Of a stretch of 35,262 nt of DNA, positions 7,936 to 16,219 are shown piece by piece. Source of the DNA: Balneolaceae bacterium (lineage in GTDB: Bacteria; Bacteroidota; Rhodothermia; Balneolales; Balneolaceae); the NCBI GenBank assembly GCA_007132385.1, contig SLOU01000231.1, positions 1 to 35,262 on the forward strand, read 5' to 3'. Numbering within the stretch: position 1 is the first letter of the stretch; each line of letters opens with the position of its first letter. A program made the translations under genes and the position numbers. Below the pieces are notes generated by a model. That model saw nothing but the letters and a program-made list of their open reading frames with translations. It was not told the origin of the DNA and ran no database searches.

Positions 7936-10224
7936 TTAAAGTGTGAACTTTAATCCTCCCAACAAAGTTCTCGGCATTCCGGGCCGAATTCCGCTTGGCC
8001 TGTCGGAAACAATATATGTTTCATCCAGAAGGTTTCGGATATTTACGAAAAGGCCCAGGTTTTCTGTAATATTGTATGAGCTGCTCAGGTCAAACAACAG
8101 ATAACTGTCGGTACTGAATTGATTATCAATAGCACCGCTGCCGGCAACAGTTCTTACTTTGGGAGTGTACATGGAATTGATGTTGGATGAAAACCTCTTA
8201 TAATCGAACGAAAGTCCGGCATTGAACTGATGATCGGGTATAAACGGAATTTTGTCTCCCGTTTCAACTGATCCCCATGGGCCAAAGTTGCTTTCAAATG
8301 ATGATTGGAAGGAAGCGTTTGTATAGGTATAACTTGCGTTGAAAGGTAATGAAACATTTCCGGAGGAGATATTCAGCAGATCCGTGAGCTCGAGATAGGT
8401 CGTAACCTCAAGTCCGTATACTTCGACTTCACCGGCATTGAATTGCGCCGTTGTCCCGGACCCTCCGCCAGCAGCGAGATCCGATCCCAACAGGTTGCTG
8501 TAATCGTTGTAAAAACTGATGACTTCTGCCTGAATTAGAGAGTTTGACAACCGGAGTCCGAGCTCATAGTTGACACTCATTTCAGAACGTGTCTCACTGG
8601 AAGATCCGGGGCTTGGAGGTGAAAAGCCTCTGTGAATGCCCGAAAGCAGTGTAAGATTTTCTGAAGCTTGCCATGTGATACCGACACCCGGAACAAATAT
8701 ATTTACTGAATAGTCGTTTTCATCAAGATTGGTCCCGGTTCTTTCCGGATCATCTGACCCATAATTTTTATTGTTGAACCAGATATTTTCAAAACGAAGG
8801 CCGGGTGTAAAGGTCCAGTTATTCAACTGGATTTTATCCTGGATATAAACGGAAAGAGCAGTCGCAGATCCGATTCGATTTGCCTGAGTGCCTGGTAACC
8901 CGGCTTGGGTGAGTATCATTCTGCCATCCTCCATACGATAATCATCCTCGTACTGATATCGGTCCTCTTCATCCTGGTGAAGCCTAATACCAATCTCCAT
9001 TTGATTTTCAGCACTGCCGATGTCAAAATTCAGTCCCAGTATCGATTCAATTCCCTGAGAGTAGTAATCACGGTTGTTACTTCTCACAGTCATAGCATTA
9101 TCGGGACTCGTTTCCCCCCTCAGGTAACCCAATTCAACAGGATGTTGGTTCGGGTTTGCAAGAATTGTGGATAAGTTGCCCATCTGTATTGCGGCTACAT
9201 TCGTATTCAGATCGTGTAGTTTATACCAGGTTCTGGAAAAATTATTTCTGTAGACGGATGTTGTAAGATCAATGTGATTAGAAATTAAAGCGAAATGCCG
9301 GGCCATGAGTTGTATATGTTCCGTGTTCATTTGATCCACCTGGGAAGCCGCATAACGCCTGAGAGGTGATTCCCTGAAGTCGTCCCTGGTTAACCCGAGA
9401 TAGGTTTCATCGGATAATTCATCATGATATCCCAGTTTAAATTCAAGACGCTGATAGACGGAAGCATCGGAAGAGGATTGAACCATAAATTTGCCCATAA
9501 AGTCCCGAAGATTGTAACCGGTGTCGCCTCCGTTGTCGAGTTCTTTAAACCCGTTTTCACCCATTGAGGTAACTTCCAATAGATAACCAAAACGTTCGGT
9601 TCGGTTACCGAAATTTGCATAAAGTTTATTTGCAGAACGCTCACCGACATTAAACTCGGCTGTACCTGAAAGCTCGGCCGGGATGGGTGTGGATATCATA
9701 TTAATTGCCCCACCGGTTGTGTTCGGGCCGTATTTAACCTGGGATGATCCTTTTCTTACTTCAATGGTATTCATACGTGCAATATTTGGGAAATAATAAG
9801 CAGCTGGAGCACTGTAGGGTGCTGGAGAAGCAAGTATGCCATCTTCCATGATATTTACTTTTGTGCTTCTTTCACTGCCGGCACCCCGGATTCCGATATT
9901 TGGCCTGAGACCAAACCCATCTTCTTCCTGTACATAGATGCCACTGATACTTCTCAATACCCGGTTGATGTCCGTATAGCTTTGCTTTTGGAGTTGTTCT
10001 AAGTCGATGTAATTGGCTGCTCCCGGGATGTTGCTCATCCAAACAGGCTGACCCACTACGGTTACCCGATCCATCATCAGTTTTTCATAGACGTCAACAG
10101 AGTCCTTTTCGGTTGTAATATCCTTAGAGCCAAGTTGCAGATTTTTTGAAAGTAGTTCTGTGGGAAGAAGCAGAAAAAATAAGGTTGTAAAAAAGAGCAG
10201 AATGAATGATATCTTTGAACGCAT
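7936..10224 (-). CDS. TonB-dependent outer-membrane receptor, FecA-like
   Basis: 762 residues with a signal peptide (MRSKISFILLFFTTLFFLLLP). The N-terminal plug (about 50-175) contains ANYIDLEQLQKQSYTDINRVLRS, GIRGAGSERSTKVNIMEDGI and the IEVRKGSSQVKYGPNTTGGAINMIS block typical of receptor plugs. The remainder is a beta-barrel with alternating aromatic strands, ending MPRTLLGGLKFTL. Overall it resembles FecA-type receptors for iron chelates, but the ligand is inferred. No CarboxypepD-like SusC domain or N-terminal signalling extension is seen, so it is a pure transporter. The promoter region carries a TTAGA-N5-TCTAA dyad overlapping the -10 box, consistent with metal-dependent repression. The SDR gene follows in the same transcription unit. 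Confidence 0.93.
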   Translation of the reverse strand: MRSKISFILLFFTTLFFLLLPTELLSKNLQLGSKDITTEKDSVDVYEKLMMDRVTVVGQPVWMSNIPGAANYIDLEQLQKQSYTDINRVLRSISGIYVQEEDGFGLRPNIGIRGAGSERSTKVNIMEDGILASPAPYSAPAAYYFPNIARMNTIEVRKGSSQVKYGPNTTGGAINMISTPIPAELSGTAEFNVGERSANKLYANFGNRTERFGYLLEVTSMGENGFKELDNGGDTGYNLRDFMGKFMVQSSSDASVYQRLEFKLGYHDELSDETYLGLTRDDFRESPLRRYAASQVDQMNTEHIQLMARHFALISNHIDLTTSVYRNNFSRTWYKLHDLNTNVAAIQMGNLSTILANPNQHPVELGYLRGETSPDNAMTVRSNNRDYYSQGIESILGLNFDIGSAENQMEIGIRLHQDEEDRYQYEDDYRMEDGRMILTQAGLPGTQANRIGSATALSVYIQDKIQLNNWTFTPGLRFENIWFNNKNYGSDDPERTGTNLDENDYSVNIFVPGVGITWQASENLTLLSGIHRGFSPPSPGSSSETRSEMSVNYELGLRLSNSLIQAEVISFYNDYSNLLGSDLAAGGGSGTTAQFNAGEVEVYGLEVTTYLELTDLLNISSGNVSLPFNASYTYTNASFQSSFESNFGPWGSVETGDKIPFIPDHQFNAGLSFDYKRFSSNINSMYTPKVRTVAGSGAIDNQFSTDSYLLFDLSSSYNITENLGLFVNIRNLLDETYIVSDRPSGIRPGMPRTLLGGLKFTL

Positions 10225-10266
10225 TTGACAGTAAGTTCCGGTTGTAATAGAATGAATGTTTCTTAT

Positions 10267-10281
10267 TTAGATTGATTCTAA
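10267..10281. promoter_or_regulatory. candidate DtxR-type operator upstream of TonB receptor
   Basis: TTAGATTGATTCTAA is a perfect 5-bp inverted repeat around a 5-bp centre (TTAGA-TTGAT-TCTAA). It starts 43 bases upstream of the receptor ATG and overlaps the first two bases of its predicted -10 box. The half-site TTAG resembles DtxR-family iron boxes, and a DtxR-type regulator is encoded 3.2 kb away. A related half-site (ATAAATCTAAAT) lies farther upstream near 10320-10331. Binding by that regulator is inference. Confidence 0.55.
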
Positions 10282-10308
10282 TGTAAAAGGGTTTCCATTT
10301 CGAGGCAA
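10280..10308 (-). promoter_or_regulatory. predicted promoter of the TonB receptor gene
   Basis: On the minus strand TTGCCT and TACATT are separated by exactly 17 bases, about 56 bases upstream of the receptor start. The -10 box abuts the TTAGA-N5-TCTAA dyad, the expected place for a repressor to block initiation. Confidence 0.5.
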
Positions 10309-10340
10309 GGTTATATAGAATAAATCTAAATTAAGTTAAG

Positions 10341-10360
10341 ATAAATCGCCGGCGGTTTAT
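10341..10360. promoter_or_regulatory. 20-bp near-perfect palindrome just upstream of hemG
   Basis: ATAAATCGCC/GGCGGTTTAT is a dyad of two 10-base arms with no spacer and a single mismatched pair (T6 against G15). It ends 16 bases before the hemG ATG. With no loop it is not a good hairpin terminator, so a protein-binding site is the simpler reading. It is followed by an A/T-rich TATTATTATG stretch. Confidence 0.45.
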
Positions 10361-10376
10361 ATTATTATGTAAGTAA

Positions 10377-11729
10377 ATGAAAAATAAAGAGATAGCAATT
10401 GTAGGTGCAGGTATTACCGGATTGACAGCGGGCTGGATGCTACAGAAAGCGGGGTATCATGTCACACTTTTTGAGCGCAGAAGTTGGGCGGGCGGAGCAA
10501 TACGTACGGATAACTCTCAAGGCTGGTTGGTAGAATATGGGCCGAATACGATGAGACTGAAAAGCAAGCGTGTTCAGGAGTTTTTAAATGCAGCAGGTCT
10601 TGGAAAAAGAATTGAAAAAGCGAACCCGGATGCCCATAAACGTTTTATTGTCAAAAACGGGACTCTGCAAAAAGTACCCGTCAGTGTTGGTGATTTTATC
10701 AGGACTCCGCTACTCAGCACTTCGGGAAAATTGAAAATTTTGAAGGAGCCTTTTATACGCAGAGAACATAAACCGGACGAGACGTTGGCGTCATTTATCC
10801 GGCGAAGGCTCGGGGATGAAGTTTTGGAGTATGCGGTAAATCCGTTTATTGCGGGAATTTATGCAGGTTCTCCTGATCGTTTATCGGTAAAGCATGCATT
10901 TCCAAAACTATATCAGATTGAACAGGAAAGCGGATCGCTGACAAAAGGATTTATTAAGCGGGCTGTCAGCGGTAATAAGGAGGATACCATCAAAACACGT
11001 TTGATTTCGTTCAGTAATGGATTACAGGAACTGCCCGATACGTTGTTGAAATCAATTGGAAAGATTCACCTGGATACCGAAGTTGAACGGGTACAACGCA
11101 ATCAGGAGGGGTGGGAAATACAGGCAGGAGGTTTTCGATTTGGTGCATTTGATAAACTGATTCTGAACATTCCTCTCTATCATTTTAGTGAACAGTTTAT
11201 CAATGGAGGAGCCGGAATTCTGGATATTTGCCAAATTGCAGAATACCCTCCATTATCGGTTGTTATGACCGGCTATGAATCATCTCAGGTTAGGCATCCA
11301 CTTGATGGTTTCGGTTTTCTGGTACCGGAAAATGAAAACCGGCAAATACTTGGATCCCTGTTCAACTCAACACTTTTCCCCGGCCGGGCACCCAAGGAAA
11401 AGGTACTTATCACATCGTTTGTCGGTGGCAGCAGACAACCAGAACTTGCTAAACTGGATAGTGATCGTATAAAAAAACTGGTCACAGGAGAGCTTAAAGA
11501 TTTACTGAGTATTGAAGGAGAACCCTTGTTTTTTGACCATGTTTTTTGGCCAAATTCCATTCCACAATACACCGTACAGTACGAACGGGTATATGAAGCT
11601 GTTGAATACCTGGAACGTCAACATTCGGGATTAAAGATTGCCGGTAATTTCCGGGGTGGTATTGCATTGCCTGACTGTATTGCAAACGGGCTGAATTTGG
11701 CAGAAGAAATTATCGTGGAAAAAAATTAG
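10377..11729 (+). CDS. hemG: protoporphyrinogen/coproporphyrinogen oxidase, oxygen-dependent HemY-type
   Basis: 450-residue FAD-dependent oxidase of heme synthesis. The N-terminal dinucleotide fold is IAIVGAGITGLTAGWMLQKAGY with GG(A)IRT after the ribose-binding Glu. The family hallmark GWLVEYGPNT follows at about 49-58. The C-terminal FAD motif LKIAGNFRGGIALPDCIANGL (about 422-442) is diagnostic for the PPOX/CgoX family rather than generic amine oxidases. In diderms it would oxidise protoporphyrinogen IX to protoporphyrin IX; coproporphyrinogen as substrate cannot be excluded. The gene is divergent from a FecA-like receptor across a 152-base region with two dyads, which suggests joint iron/heme control. 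Confidence 0.93.
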   Translation: MKNKEIAIVGAGITGLTAGWMLQKAGYHVTLFERRSWAGGAIRTDNSQGWLVEYGPNTMRLKSKRVQEFLNAAGLGKRIEKANPDAHKRFIVKNGTLQKVPVSVGDFIRTPLLSTSGKLKILKEPFIRREHKPDETLASFIRRRLGDEVLEYAVNPFIAGIYAGSPDRLSVKHAFPKLYQIEQESGSLTKGFIKRAVSGNKEDTIKTRLISFSNGLQELPDTLLKSIGKIHLDTEVERVQRNQEGWEIQAGGFRFGAFDKLILNIPLYHFSEQFINGGAGILDICQIAEYPPLSVVMTGYESSQVRHPLDGFGFLVPENENRQILGSLFNSTLFPGRAPKEKVLITSFVGGSRQPELAKLDSDRIKKLVTGELKDLLSIEGEPLFFDHVFWPNSIPQYTVQYERVYEAVEYLERQHSGLKIAGNFRGGIALPDCIANGLNLAEEIIVEKN

Positions 11730-12006
11730 TTTGAATCTGGAAAATCACCGGACATAAGTTTTCTATAATCAGGAGTATTCGATGGTTATGATTAGGTAAA
11801 AAAGCCGATAGATTTTTACTTATTAATGAATCATATTCCTACTATAATATTTTTTAAAATATCAATCTAAACACACGGCTAAATCAGAATCAGTTCTTAA
11901 CAGAAAGAGAATCTTTTCCTGCTATTCATCTTATTTCCCAGGGAAATATGTGAAGATATAAACAGGGCAGATTGACTACAGACTGATAACTTTAAATGCC
12001 ATAAGG

Positions 12007-13401
12007 GTGTTGAATAGCGATTACTCCTACAAGATACTTGTCATTGAAGATAATCCGGGAGATTTTATCCTGATTAAAGATCATTTACTTGATCAGAAGG
12101 TAAAATGCCGTATCGAGAGGGCGGAAAAATGGGCTGATGCCAAAAAAATGTTATCCGGTCCCGGGCAAAATTTCGATGTTATATTCCTTGATCTGACTTT
12201 ACCTGACAAGAGTGGAGAAGAACTTATTGATGATAGCCTCCAGATCGCAGATCCTGTACCGGTAATCGTTCTTACCGGATATACGAATATGGAGTTCAGT
12301 GTCAAATCGCTTTCGATGGGTGTATCGGACTACCTGCTTAAGGATGAACTCAGTTCAAATGGATTGTGGAAAAGTATCCTCTACAGTATTGAACGAAATA
12401 CCTCACAGAAACGGCTGGAAGAATCAGAGCGACGATACCGGGATTTATTTAAAAATAACCCGTCTCCCATGTTGATCTGGGATATCAAAAACAGGAATAT
12501 CATCGACTGTAATGAGGAGGCTTTATTGAAGTACGGGTATATACGGGATGAGTTTTTGAATCTGAAAGTGGATGATATTGAAGCGATACAATTGTCCGAG
12601 TCAGACCGGGAAAATCCCAATGCATTAAACAATGATCAGTTGTGGGTCCATAAAAAAAGGAACGGAAAATTGATGTATATGGAAGTTAACGGGCACCTGC
12701 TCGAATACAGAGGGAGAAAATCGGTTTTGATGCTGTTAAATGATGTAACGGAGCGAGTCATGCTGCAGGAACGGATTATTGAAAATACAATTCAGGCTGA
12801 AGAACAGGAACGAAACCGAATTGCAAAAGAATTACACGATGGAATTGTTCAGCAACTGGTAGCCTGTGGGATGTATGTCCAAAATTTACTGGACGTAATG
12901 GATGATCCTGAACAGCTCGAAATTAAAGTAAAAAAGCTATATGAATTGCTGAAAATGACAACCAATGACACCCGGGATCTTTCTCATAAACTGAGATCTG
13001 CCGAGATTCATGATATGAATTTTTCGGAGATGGTAAACCAGCTTGGCAGGCAATTGAATTACAATTCAGGTATTGAATTTATTGTTAAAGATTTTTTGCC
13101 TGAGCAAAATAAACTCTCAACACAGACGAGAATCAATCTTTACCGGAGTATACAGGAGCTGTGTAACAATATTGTGAAACATTCCCATGCTGACGAAGCC
13201 GTTATAACTCTTGAACAAGTTGATGATAAAATTTTCTTATCTATTACAGATAATGGTGTCGGATTCGAGCAGAATGGACATGAAAATACCGGGATTGGAA
13301 TTGTTAATGTAAAGAGTCGAATTCGACAACTGGGTGGACAGATTCGATTTCATCGAATGAATAAAGGCGGAATGAAAATTAATATTGAAATACCTTTGTA
13401 A
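12007..13401 (+). CDS. REC-PAS-HisKA_3 hybrid sensor histidine kinase (NarX/DegS-type transmitter)
   Basis: 464 residues, cytoplasmic, no membrane segment. The N-terminal receiver (about 8-125) has the acidic pair EDNPGD, phospho-acceptor Asp62 in IFLDLTLP, and Lys112. A PAS domain (about 140-250, PMLIWDIKNRNIIDCNEEAL) follows, then a HisKA_3 dimerisation helix with His277 in KELHDGIVQQL, and a HATPase with the N box NNIVKHSH and G1 box ITDNGVGF. The phosphorylated receiver probably controls the kinase. The start is GTG at 12007 (or TTG at 12010), since no in-frame ATG precedes residue 48; an AAGG lies just upstream. It heads a cluster of three phosphorelay genes; its receiver closely resembles that of the third. 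Confidence 0.92.
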   Translation: MLNSDYSYKILVIEDNPGDFILIKDHLLDQKVKCRIERAEKWADAKKMLSGPGQNFDVIFLDLTLPDKSGEELIDDSLQIADPVPVIVLTGYTNMEFSVKSLSMGVSDYLLKDELSSNGLWKSILYSIERNTSQKRLEESERRYRDLFKNNPSPMLIWDIKNRNIIDCNEEALLKYGYIRDEFLNLKVDDIEAIQLSESDRENPNALNNDQLWVHKKRNGKLMYMEVNGHLLEYRGRKSVLMLLNDVTERVMLQERIIENTIQAEEQERNRIAKELHDGIVQQLVACGMYVQNLLDVMDDPEQLEIKVKKLYELLKMTTNDTRDLSHKLRSAEIHDMNFSEMVNQLGRQLNYNSGIEFIVKDFLPEQNKLSTQTRINLYRSIQELCNNIVKHSHADEAVITLEQVDDKIFLSITDNGVGFEQNGHENTGIGIVNVKSRIRQLGGQIRFHRMNKGGMKINIEIPL

Positions 13402-13479
13402 GCTATATAGTTTCGTTAATTACATTGAATCAACGTATACTATATTTATGAACGTTATCAATAAACATTTGGAATAGTT

Positions 13480-13917
13480 ATGGAACCAATTCACATATTG
13501 CTTGTGGAGGATAATGAAGGCGACATTATTTTAACTACGGAAGCGCTCAATGAAGGCAAAATTAGCAATAAAATTGATGTCGTAAAAGACGGCTGGCAAG
13601 CAGTGCAGTATCTTGAAAAAAAAGATGAGTTCTACGATGCAGAGACGCCTGATCTGGTACTACTGGATATAAATTTGCCAAAAATGAACGGCCATGAAGT
13701 GCTTAAACATATTAAGTCGAATGCAAACCTGCAGCATATCCCGGTTATTATGTTGACTACCTCATCTTCTGAGAAAGATGTTTTGGAATCGTATAAAGGT
13801 CATGTGAATTGTTACATCACCAAACCAGTGGATGTCAACAGTTTTCTGGAAATTGTCTCATCTATTGAAGATTTTTGGATATCCATAGTGCAACTACCTT
13901 CACGAATACAACATTAA
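13480..13917 (+). CDS. stand-alone response regulator receiver protein (Rcp1-type)
   Basis: 145 residues, a single CheY-like receiver with no output domain. The acidic pocket is EDNEGD (residues 10-15), the phospho-acceptor is Asp63 in LVLLDINLPKMNG, the switch Thr lies in MLTTSSSEKDV, and the conserved Lys is in ITKPVDVNSF. The long loop YLEKKDEFYDAETPDLV between beta-2 and beta-3 is typical of Rcp1-type regulators that shuttle phosphate to or from PAS/GAF kinases. It lies between two REC-PAS kinases, and only 3 bases separate its stop from the next start, so the three probably work as one relay. Confidence 0.93.
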   Translation: MEPIHILLVEDNEGDIILTTEALNEGKISNKIDVVKDGWQAVQYLEKKDEFYDAETPDLVLLDINLPKMNGHEVLKHIKSNANLQHIPVIMLTTSSSEKDVLESYKGHVNCYITKPVDVNSFLEIVSSIEDFWISIVQLPSRIQH

Positions 13918-13920
13918 TGA

Positions 13921-15342
13921 ATGGCAGATCATGAACATATTTCAATACTGGTAATCGAAGATAATCCGGGGGACTATGTACTGATCGAGGAGTATCTGCA
14001 AGAGGAGTATGCAACACCTGAGATATCTCAGGCAAAAACATTTGCAATTGCCAGGGAGATACTAGCTTCTGCAGCTTCGTTTGATACGGTTTTACTGGAT
14101 CTTTCACTTCCGGATGGGAATGGGATAAAATTGGTTTCTGATGTACTTGACCTGGCCGATCACACACCGGTTATTGTATTGACCGGTTATGCCAACATGG
14201 ATTTTGGAATAGAAACGTTATCCATTGGCGTTTCCGATTATCTTATAAAAGATGACTTGCGTGCGGATTTGCTTAAAAAAAGTATTTCATACAGTATTGA
14301 ACGGAAAAAACTGACGCGTTCGCTGGAAATTTCGGAAAGAAGGTTTAAAGCGCTTGTCCAGGAAGGGTCTGATATGATAGCCATAATCGATCCTGAAGCA
14401 AACTATCAGTACGTTTCCCCATCCGTTGAATCGATCCTCGGGTATTCTGTAGATTATTTCACCGGGAAGAATGCGTTGGACTTTATCCATGAAGAAGATA
14501 AGCAGAGGCTTGTTGAACTTATTACTGATCTGCCCTCCGAACAGGTTTTTTATATTGAGCCGTACAGGTTTCGGGATGCCGATGGGAATTGGCACTGGCT
14601 TGAAACCTATATCACGAACATGTTGGATAACCCTGCAGTCGGAGGTATTGTGGCGAATACAAGGGACGTGACCAGTCGTATTGAACAGGAGGCTGAAATA
14701 CACCGATCGCTTAAGGAGAAAGAAGCACTGTTGGCAGAAATTCACCACAGGGTAAAGAATAACCTTGCAGTTATATCAGCAATGCTTCAGCTTCAGGCCT
14801 ACAGAGAAGGAAATGAAGTGTTGGCTGACAAGTTATTTGACAGCGTGAGCCGTATAAAAGCGATGGCTAACATCCATGAGCATCTCTATAGATCAGATCA
14901 CTTTTCCAGAATAGATTTTGCAAAAAATTTAAAAATGCTAGTTTCTGAGGTCATTGATACGATAGGAAAAGATAAACAGGTTCAAACGGTTTTTGATTGT
15001 GAAGAGATTGAATTGAATGTCAATCAGGCGATTCCCTGTTCTCTGATCGTAAATGAGATTATCACGAATTCAATGAAGCATGCTTTCAAAAAAGATGTGA
15101 ATGGAGAAATCCATGTAGAACTCTTCCAGAAAGATTCAAAAATCGTTTTAAAAATCAAAGATAATGGTCCGGGTTTTCCTGCTGATTTGGATCCGGAACA
15201 AAGTGATACCCTTGGAATGCAGATTATATCGGTTTTATCCCAGCAACTGAAAGCTGATCTTACCTACAGAAACAGGAAAACCGGTCATTCAGGAACAATT
15301 TTCATTCTGAAATTTAATAAAACTGAATTAAAGGGCATTTGA
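13921..15342 (+). CDS. REC-PAS-HisKA_2 hybrid sensor histidine kinase
   Basis: 473 residues, soluble. The receiver (about 6-122) has EDNPGD and Asp60 in VLLDLSLPDGNG. A PAS domain (about 140-255, DMIAIIDPEANYQYVSPSVESILGY, with a PAC-like end GGIVANTRDVTSRIEQE) follows. The transmitter is of HisKA_2 type: LLAEIHHRVKNNLAVISAMLQLQ with candidate phospho-His275/276, then a HATPase with IVNEIITNSMKHAF and KIKDNGPGF. This transmitter class is usually paired with stand-alone receivers or stress-response regulators. The gene starts right after the Rcp1-type regulator (translational coupling likely) and its stop codon directly abuts the stop of the convergent bactofilin. Confidence 0.92.
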   Translation: MADHEHISILVIEDNPGDYVLIEEYLQEEYATPEISQAKTFAIAREILASAASFDTVLLDLSLPDGNGIKLVSDVLDLADHTPVIVLTGYANMDFGIETLSIGVSDYLIKDDLRADLLKKSISYSIERKKLTRSLEISERRFKALVQEGSDMIAIIDPEANYQYVSPSVESILGYSVDYFTGKNALDFIHEEDKQRLVELITDLPSEQVFYIEPYRFRDADGNWHWLETYITNMLDNPAVGGIVANTRDVTSRIEQEAEIHRSLKEKEALLAEIHHRVKNNLAVISAMLQLQAYREGNEVLADKLFDSVSRIKAMANIHEHLYRSDHFSRIDFAKNLKMLVSEVIDTIGKDKQVQTVFDCEEIELNVNQAIPCSLIVNEIITNSMKHAFKKDVNGEIHVELFQKDSKIVLKIKDNGPGFPADLDPEQSDTLGMQIISVLSQQLKADLTYRNRKTGHSGTIFILKFNKTELKGI

Positions 15343-15741
15343 TTAACCGGTTTCGGCAACTTGTTGCATTCTGTTCACCTGTACCGGTTCAGAAATGGCA
15401 CTTTCATCTCTCATTTTGATTTCTCCGTCCAGTACTGCATTCTCTTCAACCAGCAGTAACTTTGTGTAAAGATCACCGGAAATTACAGCGCTGTTTTTTA
15501 CAACCAGTTTTCCATTGCTTTTGACAGTTCCGTGAACTGTACCTGCAACTTCAACAGAATCGGCTATGATATCTCCCTTGATGATACTTTTAGTACCTAT
15601 AATAATCCGACCCTGTACATTTATATCCCCATCCACTTTACCGGTAATCATGATGTCCTTTGAAGAAGAAATTGATCCGCTTATTTGAACTGATTCACTG
15701 ATAAAATTGGAAAAGGCCGTTTGGTTATTTTCTTTTGCCAT
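15343..15741 (-). CDS. bactofilin (polymer-forming cytoskeletal protein)
   Basis: 132 residues. The core (about 15-115) is a run of short beta-helix turns with alternating Gly, Val and Ile, for example ITGKVDGDINVQGRIIIG and VEVAGTVHGTVKSNGKLVVK, the right-handed beta-helix of bactofilins. Flexible polar tails flank it, as usual. Bactofilins self-assemble without nucleotides into filaments that organise cell-wall enzymes, stalks or chromosome segregation modules. The start ATG has a strong ribosome-binding site (AAGGAG, 7 bases upstream). It is monocistronic and convergent with the kinase gene with zero bases between the two stop codons. Envelope genes (penicillin acylase, GH3) lie a few kilobases away. 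Confidence 0.93.
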   Translation of the reverse strand: MAKENNQTAFSNFISESVQISGSISSSKDIMITGKVDGDINVQGRIIIGTKSIIKGDIIADSVEVAGTVHGTVKSNGKLVVKNSAVISGDLYTKLLLVEENAVLDGEIKMRDESAISEPVQVNRMQQVAETG

Positions 15742-15957
15742 AATGCACTCCTTGAATATATAGAAAGCAGAGATCTATTGGTTTTTGCACTTTTCTACCC
15801 CTAGACTCTGAACTTCGTATTATTGTATGATTCTATTGTTTCTCTGTTACCTAATTAATTCACTGCAATAAACATAATTTGGCTAATAACTCAAAAAAGA
15901 TGGCATAATTTTAATTTTACTGCAAAGCAGAACCTAGATGTGAATACAGGCACTAAC

Positions 15958-15998
15958 AAAAAACCCTTAAGCGCCTAATATATTAGCACTTAAGGGTT
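15958..15998 (-). terminator. rho-independent terminator of tRNA-Asn
   Basis: On the minus strand AACCCTTAAG ... CTTAAGGGTT forms a perfect 10-bp stem, with a further inner pairing around TAATATATTA. It is followed at once by TTTTTTG. It lies 9 bases downstream of the tRNA 3' end. Confidence 0.85.
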
Positions 15999-16006
15999 AC
16001 ATTAAG

Positions 16007-16078
16007 CTCCCCGGGTAGGATTCGAACCTACGACCCAGCGGTTAACAGCCGCTTGCTCTGCCTCTGAGCTACCGAGGA
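16007..16078 (-). tRNA. tRNA-Asn (anticodon GTT)
   Basis: Read on the minus strand, the acceptor TCCTCGG pairs with CCGGGGA, with discriminator G. The D arm is GCTC...GAGC, the anticodon stem AGCGG/CCGCT with loop CTGTTAA (anticodon GTT at 16046-16044), and the T arm GTAGG-TTCGAAT-CCTAC. It totals 72 nucleotides with all stems complete. CCA is not encoded (CTT follows). It has its own promoter upstream and a hairpin terminator downstream, so it is a single-gene unit. Confidence 0.97.
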
Positions 16079-16101
16079 ATAAATTTTTCCGTGACAGACA
16101 C

Positions 16102-16133
16102 CAAATATAAGACTCCTGCAAAAAATATGTCAA
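16102..16133 (-). promoter_or_regulatory. predicted promoter of tRNA-Asn
   Basis: On the minus strand TTGACA is followed 18 bases later by TATATTTG. The latter is a perfect match to the Bacteroidota -7 element TAnnTTTG, with TTG 21 bases upstream. It ends 24 bases before the tRNA 5' end. Confidence 0.7.
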
Positions 16134-16160
16134 GTTATTTATGAAAACTTTTTAAATAAA

Positions 16161-16199
16161 TTACAAAAGCCACATTGTACAAGGATGTGGCCTTTGTAA
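16161..16199 (-). terminator. hairpin terminator of the Hc1-like gene
   Basis: TTACAAAAGCCACAT (16161-16175) and ATGTGGCCTTTGTAA (16185-16199) form a 15-bp stem with one mismatch and a 9-base loop. It starts 21 bases after the Hc1-like stop codon. On the minus strand it runs into TTTATTTAAAAA, a weak T tract. Confidence 0.65.
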
Positions 16200-16219
16200 A
16201 TAAAATCTTCAATAATTTC

